Positions 42,712-51,723 are shown, counted from the stretch's first letter. The stretch: 64,000 nucleotides of DNA from Novosphingobium beihaiense (GCF_022832375.1 NZ_JALHLG010000013.1:1-64000); one strand, 5' to 3'. The notes: generated by a model not told the origin, from the sequence alone. Program-made: numbers and translations.

Positions 42712-42765
42712 GGCATGTTCCCCTTGTACTTGCCCAACAGGCTTCGTTGGACGTAGTAATAAGGC

Positions 42766-43191
42766 ATGCCGGAACTGTCTATCACGCGTTTGATTTTATT
42801 GGGCTTTGCCATGATTTCGTCATCTGTTCCGTCATGGGCGGCAAGCCGTTCGCACACGCTTGTCCTGTTTGGGGCGAGTTGGTGTGCACCTTGCCTCGTG
42901 GAACTGCGCGGCCTGAAAGCGCTGGCAGCGGCCGCGCCTTCAGACCGCATCGTGATCGCGTGGAGCGATACCGGTATCGAACGCCTCCGGTTCGACCGGC
43001 CGGAAACGGCCGAGATCGCCTCGATGGAACGGGCAGGGCGGTTGCGGCAGACTTATGCGCCGGACCTGGCCGGGTATCCTTATGCCGTGCTGCTCGATGC
43101 ACAGGGCAGGGCATGCGCGCGCTGGGCCCGCCCGGTGACGCCAAAGGCCCTGACCGCCATGCGCCGCACTTGCGATCGCCGCGTGCCGTAA
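42766..43191 (+). CDS. Secreted thioredoxin-like protein
   Basis: A 141-residue TlpA/thioredoxin-fold protein. A signal peptide (LILLGFAMISSSVPSWA) is followed by the active site FGASWCAPCLVEL, giving a CAPC redox pair. AGYPYAVLLDAQGRACARW supplies the cis-Pro region and a further Cys. It should reduce or shuffle disulfides in the periplasm. The start at 42766 has AAGG almost directly before it; Met16 at 42811 would still leave a usable signal peptide. It is 54 bases from the divergent TPR/TonB gene, so the two may be co-regulated. Confidence 0.8.
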   Translation: MPELSITRLILLGFAMISSSVPSWAASRSHTLVLFGASWCAPCLVELRGLKALAAAAPSDRIVIAWSDTGIERLRFDRPETAEIASMERAGRLRQTYAPDLAGYPYAVLLDAQGRACARWARPVTPKALTAMRRTCDRRVP

Positions 43192-43286
43192 CCGCAGGAG
43201 CGATGTGCCCGGGCGGCAAGGCTCTTGCGCGGACGGCCTGCGAAGTGCTTGCCTTGCGGCGGTATTTTATCGGGAGAGGTTGCGAA

Positions 43287-44039
43287 ATGAGCGAATGGAA
43301 TGCGCGCACGGCGGTGATCACCGGCGGCGGCCGCGGTTTCGGCAAGGCATTCGGTGTGGCGCTTGCGAAAGAAGGCGCGCATGTGGTGCTGGTGGATATC
43401 GATGCGGCGGAAGCGGACGCCGCCGCGGCGGACATCCGCGCCTCGGGCGGTTCGGCCGAAGGGCTGGGCGGCGATGTCACCAATGAAGCGCGCATGGCCG
43501 AAGTCATGGCGCAGGCGGCGAAGGCGAATGGCGGGATCGATCTGCTGGTCAATAACGCCGGGCTGCATTCGGACGAGTATGGCCAGCCGATCCTGAAAAT
43601 GGGCCTGTCCAAGGTGCGCCGCCTGTTCGAGGTGAACGTGATCGGCGTGGCATGCTGCACACTGGCGGCGCATCCGCACATGAAGGGACGGGCAGGGGCC
43701 TCGATCGTCAATATTTCATCGAGTGCGGCGCATATGGGCGGTTCGGCCTATGGCGACAGCAAGCTGGCGGTGGCCGGGCTGACGATCACTTTCGCGCGCG
43801 AACTGGGCGTGGACGGCATTCGCGTGAATGCGATTTCGCCGGGCCTCATGCTGACCGACACGATCCGCAAGGAATTGCCCGAAGCGACCAAGGCGCGGGT
43901 GCAGGCGATGCAGCTTATCGCCGGAGACGGGCTGGAGCAGGATATCGTCGATGCGCTGCTCTATCTGGCTTCGAACAAGGCCCGCTTCGTGACCGGCGAA
44001 ACGCTGCGCGTGACGGGCGGCATGGCAGCGGGCGTCTAG
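43287..44039 (+). CDS. SDR family oxidoreductase
   Basis: A 250-residue classical short-chain dehydrogenase. The NAD(P)-binding TGGGRGFGKAFG (about 11-22), the Asp36-region VLVDID favouring NAD(H), NNAG (about 90-93), catalytic Ser in NISSSAAHMGG and YGDSK (Tyr-x3-Lys) are all present. Substrate is unknown; a secondary alcohol or 3-hydroxyacyl compound is typical. ATG 43287 follows GGGAGAGG; the frame open upstream is another gene out of phase. The last base of the TAG stop codon is contributed by the terminal repeat of the MITE that begins at 44039. Confidence 0.87.
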   Translation: MSEWNARTAVITGGGRGFGKAFGVALAKEGAHVVLVDIDAAEADAAAADIRASGGSAEGLGGDVTNEARMAEVMAQAAKANGGIDLLVNNAGLHSDEYGQPILKMGLSKVRRLFEVNVIGVACCTLAAHPHMKGRAGASIVNISSSAAHMGGSAYGDSKLAVAGLTITFARELGVDGIRVNAISPGLMLTDTIRKELPEATKARVQAMQLIAGDGLEQDIVDALLYLASNKARFVTGETLRVTGGMAAGV

Positions 44040-44274
44040 GCCGTAAACTCATAAACGGCACCACCGAGGTTTGAGGCAAAATGGCTCAGCGCAAGGAGAG
44101 AAGGCGAAGGAATATGTCGATATTTCAAGACTTCTCGACGCAGCGATGGGCCATTTTGGTCAAATCCCTTCGGGACGCCCGATTGGCTTCCATCTCGAAC
44201 CAAAGCGCCCTTGAAAAGGCAACCAGCCTTCCCGGCGGGCGCCTCGGTGGTGCCGTTTATGAGTTTACGGCCTA
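44037..44274. mobile_element. 234-bp MITE with 31-bp terminal inverted repeats and TA duplication
   Basis: Perfect 31-bp inverted repeats (44039-44069 and 44242-44272; ends GGCCGTAAACTCATAAACGG) bound a 172-bp interior. TA flanks both ends (44037-44038, 44273-44274), as for IS630/Tc1 or IS5-group insertions. An inner pair CAAAATGGC/GCCATTTTG (44077-44085, 44150-44158) adds structure. No transposase is encoded; the interior frame at 44081 is only 64 codons and unlike a transposase. It therefore needs a transposase in trans. Confidence 0.85.
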
Positions 44275-44308
44275 GTATGACGGAACTGAACTTCGCATCA
44301 CGATTTTC

Positions 44309-44394
44309 CGTCATCCCCGCGCAGGCGGGGATCCCGCTCTTGGCGGTATAGCGTAAGAAAAGATAGCGGGGCCCCCGCCTGCGCGGGGGCGACG
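44309..44394. repeat. Palindromic repeat of the CGTCATCCCCGCG type
   Basis: Left arm 44309-44340 and right arm 44361-44394 are complementary (CCCCGCGCAGGCGGGG and its mate). Looser outer complementarity extends into the flanks (GAACTTCGTTTCC at about 44405). It is the same family as 823-852, 18996-19078 and 60874-60960. Confidence 0.85.
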
Positions 44395-44424
44395 ACTTAT
44401 GATATGAACTTCGTTTCCATCACA

Positions 44425-44565
44425 CTAGAGCGTGATCACCTTTGAGTGAACTACTCGTCATTGCGAGCGAAGCGAAGCAATCCAGATTGGTGCCACTGCG
44501 CTTTGGATTGCTTTGGCCATTCGGGCCTTGCAATGACGATTCAAAGTAAAACTATCACGCTCTAG
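44425..44565. repeat. 141-bp palindromic element bounded by CTAG
   Basis: CTAGAGCGTGAT (44425-44436) faces ATCACGCTCTAG (44554-44565). Inside, TCGTCATTGCGAGCGAAGCG (from 44455) is matched by CAATGACGA ending near 44539 and TGGATTGC near 44504. Like the MITE before it, it is bounded by CTAG/TA, so a similar insertion mechanism is likely. Confidence 0.8.
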
Positions 44566-44640
44566 GACGAATTCGCAAACCTCCCGCGCATCTTCTCGAT
44601 GGGCCGGCGCGGGGAAAACATGTGCGTACCAAAGAGAAAG

Positions 44641-44666
44641 GGCCCCTCGCAGGAGCGAGAGGCCCT
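44641..44666. terminator. Bidirectional intrinsic terminator after rne
   Basis: GGGCCCCTCGC (44641-44651) pairs with GCGAGAGGCCC (44656-44666) across AGGA; one G-U/A-C mismatch position is tolerated. T-rich tracts follow on both strands. It lies 29 bases past the rne stop codon, read on the minus strand. Confidence 0.8.
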
Positions 44667-44694
44667 TTTTCGATTTCAGGCGTTGACGCCCGGC

Positions 44695-47541
44695 TTAGTT
44701 GCCAAACGTGCGCTGCCACCAGCCGCGGCGCGGGGCTTCGCCGTCTTCGGATGCGTTCTCCGAAGCGGTTTCGGCACCGGCCTCGCTGTTGCCGTTGGCG
44801 TCGTTCGCAGCGGCCGGAACCTCGGCGGTTTCGGCGGCAGGGGCCTCTGCGGGTGCTTCCGGAGCCGGTTCGGCAGCCGGAGCGGCCTCTGCGGTATCGG
44901 CCTTCTTGCGGCGGGTGCGCTTGGGCTTGCCCGGAGCTTCCTCCGCAGCGGCTTCGGCGGCCGGAGCCTCGGCAGCCGGAGCAGCCTCTGCAGTGTCGGC
45001 CTTCTTGCGGCGTGTGCGCTTGGGCTTGGCCGGAGCCTCCTCGGCGGGCGCGTCAGCGGCAGGAGCCTCGGTGGCCGGAGCGGCCTCTGCGGTGTCGGCC
45101 TTCTTGCGGCGTGTGCGCTTGGGCTTGGCCGGGGCTTCCTCCGCAGGGGCTTCGGCGGCCGGTTCGGCAGCCGGAGCTTCCTCTGCCGCAGGGGCCGCCT
45201 TCTTGCGGCGGGTGCGCTTGGGTTTGGCCGGAGCCTCTGCCACAGGCGCCTCGGCTGCCGGAGCTTCCTCCGCAGGGGCTTCGGCGGCAGGCTCGGGAGC
45301 CGGAGCTTCCTCGGCAGCCGGTGCTTCCGCTGCAGGTTCGGAAACCTCTGCGGCTTCGGCGGTTTCATCCGCGTCTTCGCTGCCCTCTGCGCCTGCTTCG
45401 CCGTTCTCGCCATTGCGGCGGCCACGGCGGCGGCGGCCACCCCGGCGGCGGCGCTTGCGCGGTGCCTCGCCGTCTTCGCCTTCGGCGCTTACGGTCTCGG
45501 CGTCAGCTTCGTCCTCGGCGCCGTCTTCCTCGCTTTCGGCCTCGCTTTCGGCGGTGTCTTCGGCGCCCTGTTCGTCGCTGCGGTTGCGGTTGCGGCCACC
45601 CCGGCGGCGCTTGCGGCGCTTGCGGCGGCCCGAGCCATCGCCGTCATCGGACGCGCGATCCTGCGTGTCCTCGGCCTCGTCCTCATCCTCATCCTCTTCG
45701 GGATAGTCCTCGTCGATGTCTTCGGTAATCGGCTCGAAGCGGGGCACGAACTCGTTGCGCGGGCCCGACGACATGACGCGCATCTTGGCGCCTTCGTTCT
45801 CGCCTTCGGGGATCACTTCGACCGAAACGCCATAGTGCGCCTCGATGTCGGCGAGGTCCGAACGCTTGGCATTGAGCAAGTAGACGGCCGCTTCGGTGGA
45901 AGCGAACAGCGTGACGATCACGCCCTTGCCCTTGGCCGCTTCGTCCTCGATCAGGCGCAGCGCCGAAAGCCCGGCGGAGCTGGCGGTGCGGACCAGACCC
46001 GAACCGTCGCAGTGCGGGCAGGAGCGGGTGGTGGCTTCGAGCACGCCGGTGCGCAGGCGCTGGCGGCTCATTTCCATCAGGCCGAAGCTGGAAATGCGGC
46101 CGACCTGAATGCGCGCGCGGTCGTTCTTGAGCGCGTCCTTCATCGCCTTCTCGACCTTGCGGACGTTGGAGCCGTACTCCATGTCGATGAAGTCGATGAC
46201 GACGAGGCCGGCCATGTCGCGCAGGCGCAGCTGCCGGGCGATTTCATGCGCGGCTTCGATGTTGGTGGCGACCGCCGTCTGCTCGATGCCGTGCTCCTTG
46301 GTCGAGCGGCCCGAGTTGATGTCGATCGAGACCAGCGCCTCGGTCGGGTTGATGACGATGTAGCCGCCGCTCTTGAGCTGCACGACCGGATCGTACATCG
46401 CGGTAAGCTGATCCTCGGCGCCATAGCGCTGGAACAGCGGCACCGGATCGGCATAGGGCTTCACCCGGCGCGCATGGCTGGGCATCAGCAGCTTCATGAA
46501 GTCCTTGGCGGCGCGGTAGCCTTCCTCGCCTTCTACAACCACTTCCTCGATATCGCGGTTGTAGATGTCGCGGATGGCGCGCTTGATCAGGTCGCTGTCC
46601 GAATGGATCAGCATGGGCGCGGCCGAATGGAGCGTCTTTTCGCGCAGCTCGTCCCACAGGCGGGCGAGATAGTCGAAATCGCGCTTGATCTCGGTCTTGG
46701 TGCGCTGGAGGCCGGCGGTGCGCACGATGCAGCCCATCGAGCGGGGCAGGCTCAGTTCCGAAATGATCGTCTTGAGCCGCTTGCGGTCGCTGGCCGAGCT
46801 GATCTTGCGGCTGATGCCGCCGCCATGGCTCGAATTGGGCATCAGCACGCAATAGCGGCCCGCGAGGCTGAGGTAGGTGGTCAGCGCCGCGCCCTTGTTG
46901 CCGCGCTCTTCCTTGACGACCTGCACCAGCAGCACCTGGCGGCGGTGGATGACGTCCTGGATCTTGTAGCGGCGGCGCAGGGCCAGACGCTTGGCGCGCG
47001 CTTCGTCGGCTTCCTTGGAGCGGCCCGAATTGCGGCGGCCACGGCCCCGGCCGCGGCGGCCGCGGTTGCCGGTGTCCTCGGCAGCGTCTTCCTCGCCTTC
47101 GCCGTTTTCGGAAAAGCCGTTTTCGACGTTGCCGTCCTCGATCGTGGCGACTTCGTCCTTTTCGGAAGTGTCGACTTCGGTCAGGCCGCCGTCGTCGAAG
47201 TCCTCGTTCTCGGCGTTGTCGTCATCGTCGTCGTCTTCCTCTTCGCTCGCGCGCAGTTCGGCTTCTTCGGCCAGCAGCGCGTCGCGGTCTTCCTTCGGAA
47301 TCTGATAGTAGTCGGGGTGGATTTCGCTGAAAGCCAGGAAACCGTGACGGTTCCCGCCGAAATCGACAAAGGCCGCCTGCAGCGAAGGTTCGACGCGCGT
47401 CACCTTCGCCAGGTAGATGTTACCCTTTATCTGTTTGCGTTCGGTCGATTCGAAATCGAACTCTTCAATGCGGTTTCCCTTGAGTACCGCCACCCGCGTT
47501 TCTTCCGGGTGGCGCGCATCGATGAGCATGCGCGTTGCCAT
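44695..47541 (-). CDS. rne: Ribonuclease E
   Basis: A 948-residue RNase E/G endonuclease, the core of the RNA degradosome. The N-terminal ATRMLIDARHPEETRVAVL and S1 domain (about 37-215) are split by an acidic Asp/Glu-rich insertion of about 75 residues and a basic GRRGRGRGRR patch, as in alphaproteobacteria. The catalytic DNase I-like domain has GGYIVINPTEALVSIDIN and LVVIDFIDME for metal binding, and CPHCDGSG for the Zn-link. The C-terminal third (after about 670) is disordered: KRRKRRRGGRNRNR, Ala/Glu/Pro-rich stretches and four copies of KPKRTRRKK, ending GWWQRTFGN. ATG 47541 gives the family N-terminus. A long 5' gap precedes it. Confidence 0.95.
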   Translation of the reverse strand: MATRMLIDARHPEETRVAVLKGNRIEEFDFESTERKQIKGNIYLAKVTRVEPSLQAAFVDFGGNRHGFLAFSEIHPDYYQIPKEDRDALLAEEAELRASEEEDDDDDDNAENEDFDDGGLTEVDTSEKDEVATIEDGNVENGFSENGEGEEDAAEDTGNRGRRGRGRGRRNSGRSKEADEARAKRLALRRRYKIQDVIHRRQVLLVQVVKEERGNKGAALTTYLSLAGRYCVLMPNSSHGGGISRKISSASDRKRLKTIISELSLPRSMGCIVRTAGLQRTKTEIKRDFDYLARLWDELREKTLHSAAPMLIHSDSDLIKRAIRDIYNRDIEEVVVEGEEGYRAAKDFMKLLMPSHARRVKPYADPVPLFQRYGAEDQLTAMYDPVVQLKSGGYIVINPTEALVSIDINSGRSTKEHGIEQTAVATNIEAAHEIARQLRLRDMAGLVVIDFIDMEYGSNVRKVEKAMKDALKNDRARIQVGRISSFGLMEMSRQRLRTGVLEATTRSCPHCDGSGLVRTASSAGLSALRLIEDEAAKGKGVIVTLFASTEAAVYLLNAKRSDLADIEAHYGVSVEVIPEGENEGAKMRVMSSGPRNEFVPRFEPITEDIDEDYPEEDEDEDEAEDTQDRASDDGDGSGRRKRRKRRRGGRNRNRSDEQGAEDTAESEAESEEDGAEDEADAETVSAEGEDGEAPRKRRRRGGRRRRGRRNGENGEAGAEGSEDADETAEAAEVSEPAAEAPAAEEAPAPEPAAEAPAEEAPAAEAPVAEAPAKPKRTRRKKAAPAAEEAPAAEPAAEAPAEEAPAKPKRTRRKKADTAEAAPATEAPAADAPAEEAPAKPKRTRRKKADTAEAAPAAEAPAAEAAAEEAPGKPKRTRRKKADTAEAAPAAEPAPEAPAEAPAAETAEVPAAANDANGNSEAGAETASENASEDGEAPRRGWWQRTFGN
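44902..45225 (-). repeat. Four 99-bp-spaced repeats in the RNase E tail
   Basis: KPKRTRRKK is encoded at 45199-45225, 45100-45126, 45001-45027 and 44902-44928, exactly 99 bases apart. Ala/Glu/Pro linkers (AEAAPA, APAEEAPA) separate them. The repeat is both a protein repeat and a DNA tandem repeat, so copy number is probably variable among strains. Confidence 0.9.
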
Positions 47542-48164
47542 TGTGTGATCTCCATACGCGCCCGGTCCCGGCCGGATCAGCCTGGGAGGCGCGGTTCTGT
47601 TCAATGAGGCCCGATGGACGAATGCGGCCCGCGCCGGATGCGGCGGGAGGCTTCGTTCCAGGGGCTGAGGTAAAAACGAATTCGGGGCAATCCAGCGCCC
47701 CGGATGTAGCTAACGTATCGGCTGCAACGAAGGCAGCGTGCGTGTCTGCGAGAGGAAGATCGCGCGGCGAAATCGAACGCGCGGAGAATTGCGGCCATAC
47801 CGCCCACGCCCTTTCGGGCATCGGCAGACAAAGCGGCAATTGACTTCTCATGGCTCGCATCAACCTGTTCGGATCCGGAAACGGATTTTCCGGTATCGAA
47901 GGCCCCGGGTTTGTGTGCCTGGCGGGTCCTTGTGTCCGGTGTCATCTGGTGATGCTTGTGCCGGATTGCTAGGACCGAAGGGCGTCATGGGCCCCGGGAT
48001 GGGAATGGCCTAGCATTCAAGGCCGGTGACGGCAAGTTACTTGGCTGCGGCGCTTTTACCCTTGCGATGGTTACCCATTCCTTACCAGAGGTCTGGCCCA
48101 AAACCGTGGGAAGCCGCCAGGGCAGGATTGCCGTGTGCGCAATCTGTTCCTAGCAAGGCGGCCA
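47542..48164. other. Divergent region between rne and the amidase gene
   Basis: About 620 bases with no convincing gene on either strand. It must hold the promoters for rne (minus) and the amidase (plus). rne genes commonly have long 5' untranslated leaders that the enzyme itself cleaves for autoregulation, which could explain the length; no specific leader structure was recognised. Confidence 0.5.
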
Positions 48165-49034
48165 ATGTCGCGCATAATACAAACACTGGTGATCCTTTCC
48201 GCGCCCCTGGCGGTGCTGGTTGCCGTGTTCGTGATCGACAGGGCGGCGGGGATCGCCGGGGGCGGCGGCCGCTATGTGGTGCGCTTCGATTTGCCTAGCG
48301 TGAATGCGCCGGTGGGGCTGCCGCGGGTGGACGGGCCGCCCGATTCCAGCCGCCCGCTGGTGGTGATCGATCCGGGACACGGCGGTTTTGACCCCGGTGC
48401 GGGCGCGGATGCGGTGCGTGAAAAGGACGTGGCGCTGCAAATCGCGCGAGCGATCCGTAAGGATTTGCTGGACGGCGGCGGCATCCGCGTGGCGCTGACC
48501 CGCGATGCGGACCGTTTCGTGTCGCTGGGAGACCGGCCGGATATCGCCCGCAGGCTTCATGCCGATCTGTTCATCTCGATCCATGCCGACAGTGCGGAAA
48601 ACGATTCGGCGCGCGGGGCGAGCGTCTATGTCCTGTCCGAGAAGGGATCGAGCCAGGCAGCCCGGCGCATTGCCGAGCGCGAAAACGGCGCCGGCCGGAT
48701 CAACGGCGTTCCGATCTCTCAGGAAAATGCCAATGTCGGCGCGATCCTGCTCGATCTGTCGCAGCGCGGCGCGCAGGCGGGATCGGCCGATCTGGCCGGC
48801 CTGATCCTGCGCGAACTGCGCGAAGCGGATATCCGGCTGCACCATGGCCGGGTGGAAACCGCCGCGCTGGCGGTTCTCAAGGCGCCGGATATTCCCTCCG
48901 TCCTGTTCGAGACCGGCTATATCAACAATGCGCAGGACTATGCCTTCCTCAGTTCGAAGAAAGGGCAGGCCGTCATTGCCGGTGCGGCGGCGCAGGCCGT
49001 GCGCATCTATTTCGCCCGCAAAGCAGGCGTTTAA
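48165..49034 (+). CDS. N-acetylmuramoyl-L-alanine amidase
   Basis: A 289-residue peptidoglycan amidase (Amidase_3) that splits the bond between muramic acid and the peptide stem, mainly for daughter-cell separation. An N-terminal membrane or signal helix (IIQTLVILSAPLAVLVAVFVI) precedes the catalytic domain. Zinc ligands are visible in VVIDPGHGGFDPGA, VREKDVAL and ISIHADS, with the catalytic Glu in LFETGYINN. There is no AMIN domain. ATG 48165 has AAGGCGG in front; a GTG at 48135 is in frame. PBP1a follows after an 84-base gap, giving a cell-wall pair. Confidence 0.92.
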   Translation: MSRIIQTLVILSAPLAVLVAVFVIDRAAGIAGGGGRYVVRFDLPSVNAPVGLPRVDGPPDSSRPLVVIDPGHGGFDPGAGADAVREKDVALQIARAIRKDLLDGGGIRVALTRDADRFVSLGDRPDIARRLHADLFISIHADSAENDSARGASVYVLSEKGSSQAARRIAERENGAGRINGVPISQENANVGAILLDLSQRGAQAGSADLAGLILRELREADIRLHHGRVETAALAVLKAPDIPSVLFETGYINNAQDYAFLSSKKGQAVIAGAAAQAVRIYFARKAGV

Positions 49035-49118
49035 GATACTTCGTGTGGAGACGCTCATCGCATTTTCGCTCTTGGCATCTGGCCTTGCGCGAAACGGGCG
49101 TGCTAGAGGACCCGCGCA

Positions 49119-51665
49119 ATGAGCGATCCGACCCAGAGTAACGGCGCCGGTTCCGGCGAGCAGCCGCCCGAAGACGCAAGCTTCCGCATCCGCCGCGAGG
49201 GCTCCGGCCCGTTCGGCGCGGTGGGCCGGATCTGGCGCGGCAGCAAGTGGCTGCGGCGTTTCAGCTATCTGTGCGTGCTGGGCCTGGTCGGGCTCGCCGG
49301 GTTCTGGATCGTGCTCACCCGCGATCTGCCCGATGCGCACAAGCTGCTGGAATACCAGCCGCCGCTGCCGACGATGGTGCGCGGCAGCGATGGCGAGATC
49401 ATCTACAGCTATGCGCGCGAGCGGCGCGTTCAGCTGCGCTTCGCCGATTTTCCCAAGCCGCTGATCAATGCGTTTCTCTCGGCCGAGGACAAGACGTTCT
49501 GGAGCCATGGCGGCGTCGATGTGACCGGCCTTGCCGGAGCCGTGATCGATTATATTTCCAAATATGGGTCCGGGCAGCGCGCCCGCGGCGGCTCGACGAT
49601 CACCCAGCAGGTGGCCAAGAACATCCTGATCGGGGACGAATATTCCGTCACCCGCAAGCTCAAGGAAATGATCGTCGCGCACCGTATCGAGGGGGTGCTG
49701 ACCAAGCAGCAGATCCTCGAACTCTATCTCAACGAGATTCCGCTGGGGCGCCAGAGCTTTGGCGTGCAGGCTGCGGCACGGGCCTATTTCGGCAAGGACG
49801 TGAGCGATCTCGACCTGCACGAGACCGCGTTTCTGGCGATCCTGCCCAAGGCGCCTGAACGCTACGGCCGCAAGAAGTACGAGGACATGGCGATCACCCG
49901 GCGTAACTGGGTGCTGGACGAGATGGTCAAGAACGGCTGGGTTTCGCGCGCCGATGCCGATGCCGCCAAGGCCAAGCCGCTGGGCCTGATCCCGCGCCAG
50001 TCCGAAAGCTACGATCCGGCCAACGGCTATTTCGTCGAGGAAGTGCGCCGCCGCCTGATCGACCGCTATGGCGAAAAGGCCGAGGATGGCCCGAACAGCG
50101 TCTATGCCGGCGGGCTGTGGGTGCGCACCTCGCTCGATACGCAGATGCAGAAGGCCGTGCGGGCCTCCCTGCGCAAGGGGCTGCTGAGCTTTCATGGCCG
50201 CCGGGGCTGGAGCGGCGCGGTCGCGCATATCAAGAATCTGGAAAACTGGCAGACCCAGCTGATCGTTTCGAACAAGACGATCCACTACAAGAACTGGCGC
50301 GTCGGCGTCATTCTCGACAAGTCGGGCGATACCGGGCGGATCGGCTTTTCCGATGGCAATATCGCCACGCTGACGGACATTGCCGAAAAGGCGCGTGCCG
50401 GGGACTTCGTCGTCGCCGAGCCCGTGTCCGCGGGAACCTGGGCGCTGCGCACGATCCCCGAGGCTTCGGGCGGCATGATTATCGAGCAGCCCGCGAGCGG
50501 GCGCATTCTGGCGATGCAGGGCGGGTTCGATTTCGGGCTTGGCTCGTTCAACCGCGCCACGCAGGCCGAACGCCAGCCGGGCTCGACGATCAAGCCGTTC
50601 GTCTACGCCACCGCGCTGCAGAACGGCATGACACCGGCCACGCAAGTGCTCGATGGCACGTTCTGCGTCTATCAGGGCGCGAAGCTCGGCAAGAAGTGCT
50701 TCCGCAACTTCGGCGGTGAAGGCGGAGCAGGCAGCCATACCATGCGCTGGGGCCTGGAGCAGTCGCGCAACCTGATGACGGTGCGCATCGCCGATGACAC
50801 CGGCATGCCCAAGGTGATCAAGACGTTCCACAACATGGGGATCGGTGATTACAAGCCGTACCTGTCCTTCGCGCTCGGCGCCGGGGAAACCACGGTGGCG
50901 CGCATGGTCAATGCCTATGCCTCGCTGGCGAACAACGGCGTGCAGTATCCTTCCTCGGTGATCGACTATGTGCAGGACCGTAACGGCAAGGTGATCTGGC
51001 GCTCCGATCCGCGCCATTGCGACGCGTGCAACATGCCCGAATGGGACGGCAAGCCGATGCCGCGCATCCAGCGCAAGGGCAAGCAGGTGATCGATGCGGA
51101 TACCGCCTATCAGGTGATCCACATGCTCGAAGGCGTGGTCACGCGCGGCACCGCGGTGCGTCTGCGCAGCCTGAACCTGCCGCTGTTCGGCAAGACCGGC
51201 ACCACCAACGGCCCGACCGACGTGTGGTTCATGGGCGGCAATCAGGACTACGTGGGCGGCGTCTACGTCGGTTACGACACGCCGCGCTCGCTGGGCGGCT
51301 GGGCGCAGGGCGGGCGCATTTCCGCGCCGATCTTCAAGGATGTGGTCGAAGCCACGCTGCCGCGCTGGAGCCACGATCCGCTGCTGGCGCCGCCGGGCAT
51401 CCGCATGGTGCGCATCGACCGCGTGACCGGCAAGCCGGTGATGGGCGTGGAACCCAGCAATGCGCCCAAGGCTTCGGTGATCTGGGAAGCGTTCAAGCCG
51501 GACAGCGATCCGAACCAGTACGCCGCCGAGGATGAATTCACCCGCCGCCGGGACGCTCTGGTTGCGCAAGTCTCGCAGGCGCGTGAAGAGCGCGAAGCGG
51601 CAAAGGCGCGTGCCGCCGGAGTTCAGGCACAGGACTTTGCGGAGGAGCAGGGCGGGCTATACTGA
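49119..51665 (+). CDS. mrcA: Penicillin-binding protein 1A
   Basis: An 848-residue bifunctional peptidoglycan synthase. A cytoplasmic tail and single helix (about 50-70) are followed by the GT51 glycosyltransferase (AFLSAEDKTFWSHGGVDVTG, RGGSTITQQVAKNIL). An OB-like domain comes next, then the transpeptidase with SxxK in GSTIKPFVYATA, SRN in EQSRNLMTV and KTGTTNGPTDVWF. The C-terminal tail is a charged Ala/Arg-rich helix. It polymerises and cross-links glycan in the periplasm and is the target of beta-lactams. It is probably co-transcribed with the upstream amidase. Confidence 0.95.
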   Translation: MSDPTQSNGAGSGEQPPEDASFRIRREGSGPFGAVGRIWRGSKWLRRFSYLCVLGLVGLAGFWIVLTRDLPDAHKLLEYQPPLPTMVRGSDGEIIYSYARERRVQLRFADFPKPLINAFLSAEDKTFWSHGGVDVTGLAGAVIDYISKYGSGQRARGGSTITQQVAKNILIGDEYSVTRKLKEMIVAHRIEGVLTKQQILELYLNEIPLGRQSFGVQAAARAYFGKDVSDLDLHETAFLAILPKAPERYGRKKYEDMAITRRNWVLDEMVKNGWVSRADADAAKAKPLGLIPRQSESYDPANGYFVEEVRRRLIDRYGEKAEDGPNSVYAGGLWVRTSLDTQMQKAVRASLRKGLLSFHGRRGWSGAVAHIKNLENWQTQLIVSNKTIHYKNWRVGVILDKSGDTGRIGFSDGNIATLTDIAEKARAGDFVVAEPVSAGTWALRTIPEASGGMIIEQPASGRILAMQGGFDFGLGSFNRATQAERQPGSTIKPFVYATALQNGMTPATQVLDGTFCVYQGAKLGKKCFRNFGGEGGAGSHTMRWGLEQSRNLMTVRIADDTGMPKVIKTFHNMGIGDYKPYLSFALGAGETTVARMVNAYASLANNGVQYPSSVIDYVQDRNGKVIWRSDPRHCDACNMPEWDGKPMPRIQRKGKQVIDADTAYQVIHMLEGVVTRGTAVRLRSLNLPLFGKTGTTNGPTDVWFMGGNQDYVGGVYVGYDTPRSLGGWAQGGRISAPIFKDVVEATLPRWSHDPLLAPPGIRMVRIDRVTGKPVMGVEPSNAPKASVIWEAFKPDSDPNQYAAEDEFTRRRDALVAQVSQAREEREAAKARAAGVQAQDFAEEQGGLY

Positions 51666-51723
51666 TTGCCGAGGGGCTCAGGACGGCAAACGTCCGGGTC
51701 CGGTTTTTTGGGAGAAAAGCACG

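Noticed and set aside
44081-44275. A 64-codon frame inside the MITE as a transposase remnant
   Set aside because: It has no DDE or HTH motifs and consists largely of the terminal repeat. The element is better described as non-autonomous.
44599-47607. A 1002-codon open frame on the plus strand
   Set aside because: It is antisense to rne, and its low-complexity Gly/Arg/Cys-rich translation mirrors the Ala/Glu repeats of RNase E.
48150-51569. A 1139-codon open frame on the minus strand
   Set aside because: It is antisense to the amidase and PBP1a genes, whose catalytic motifs are intact. Its translation is His/Arg/Gly-rich without domains. Long antisense frames are common in GC-rich DNA.
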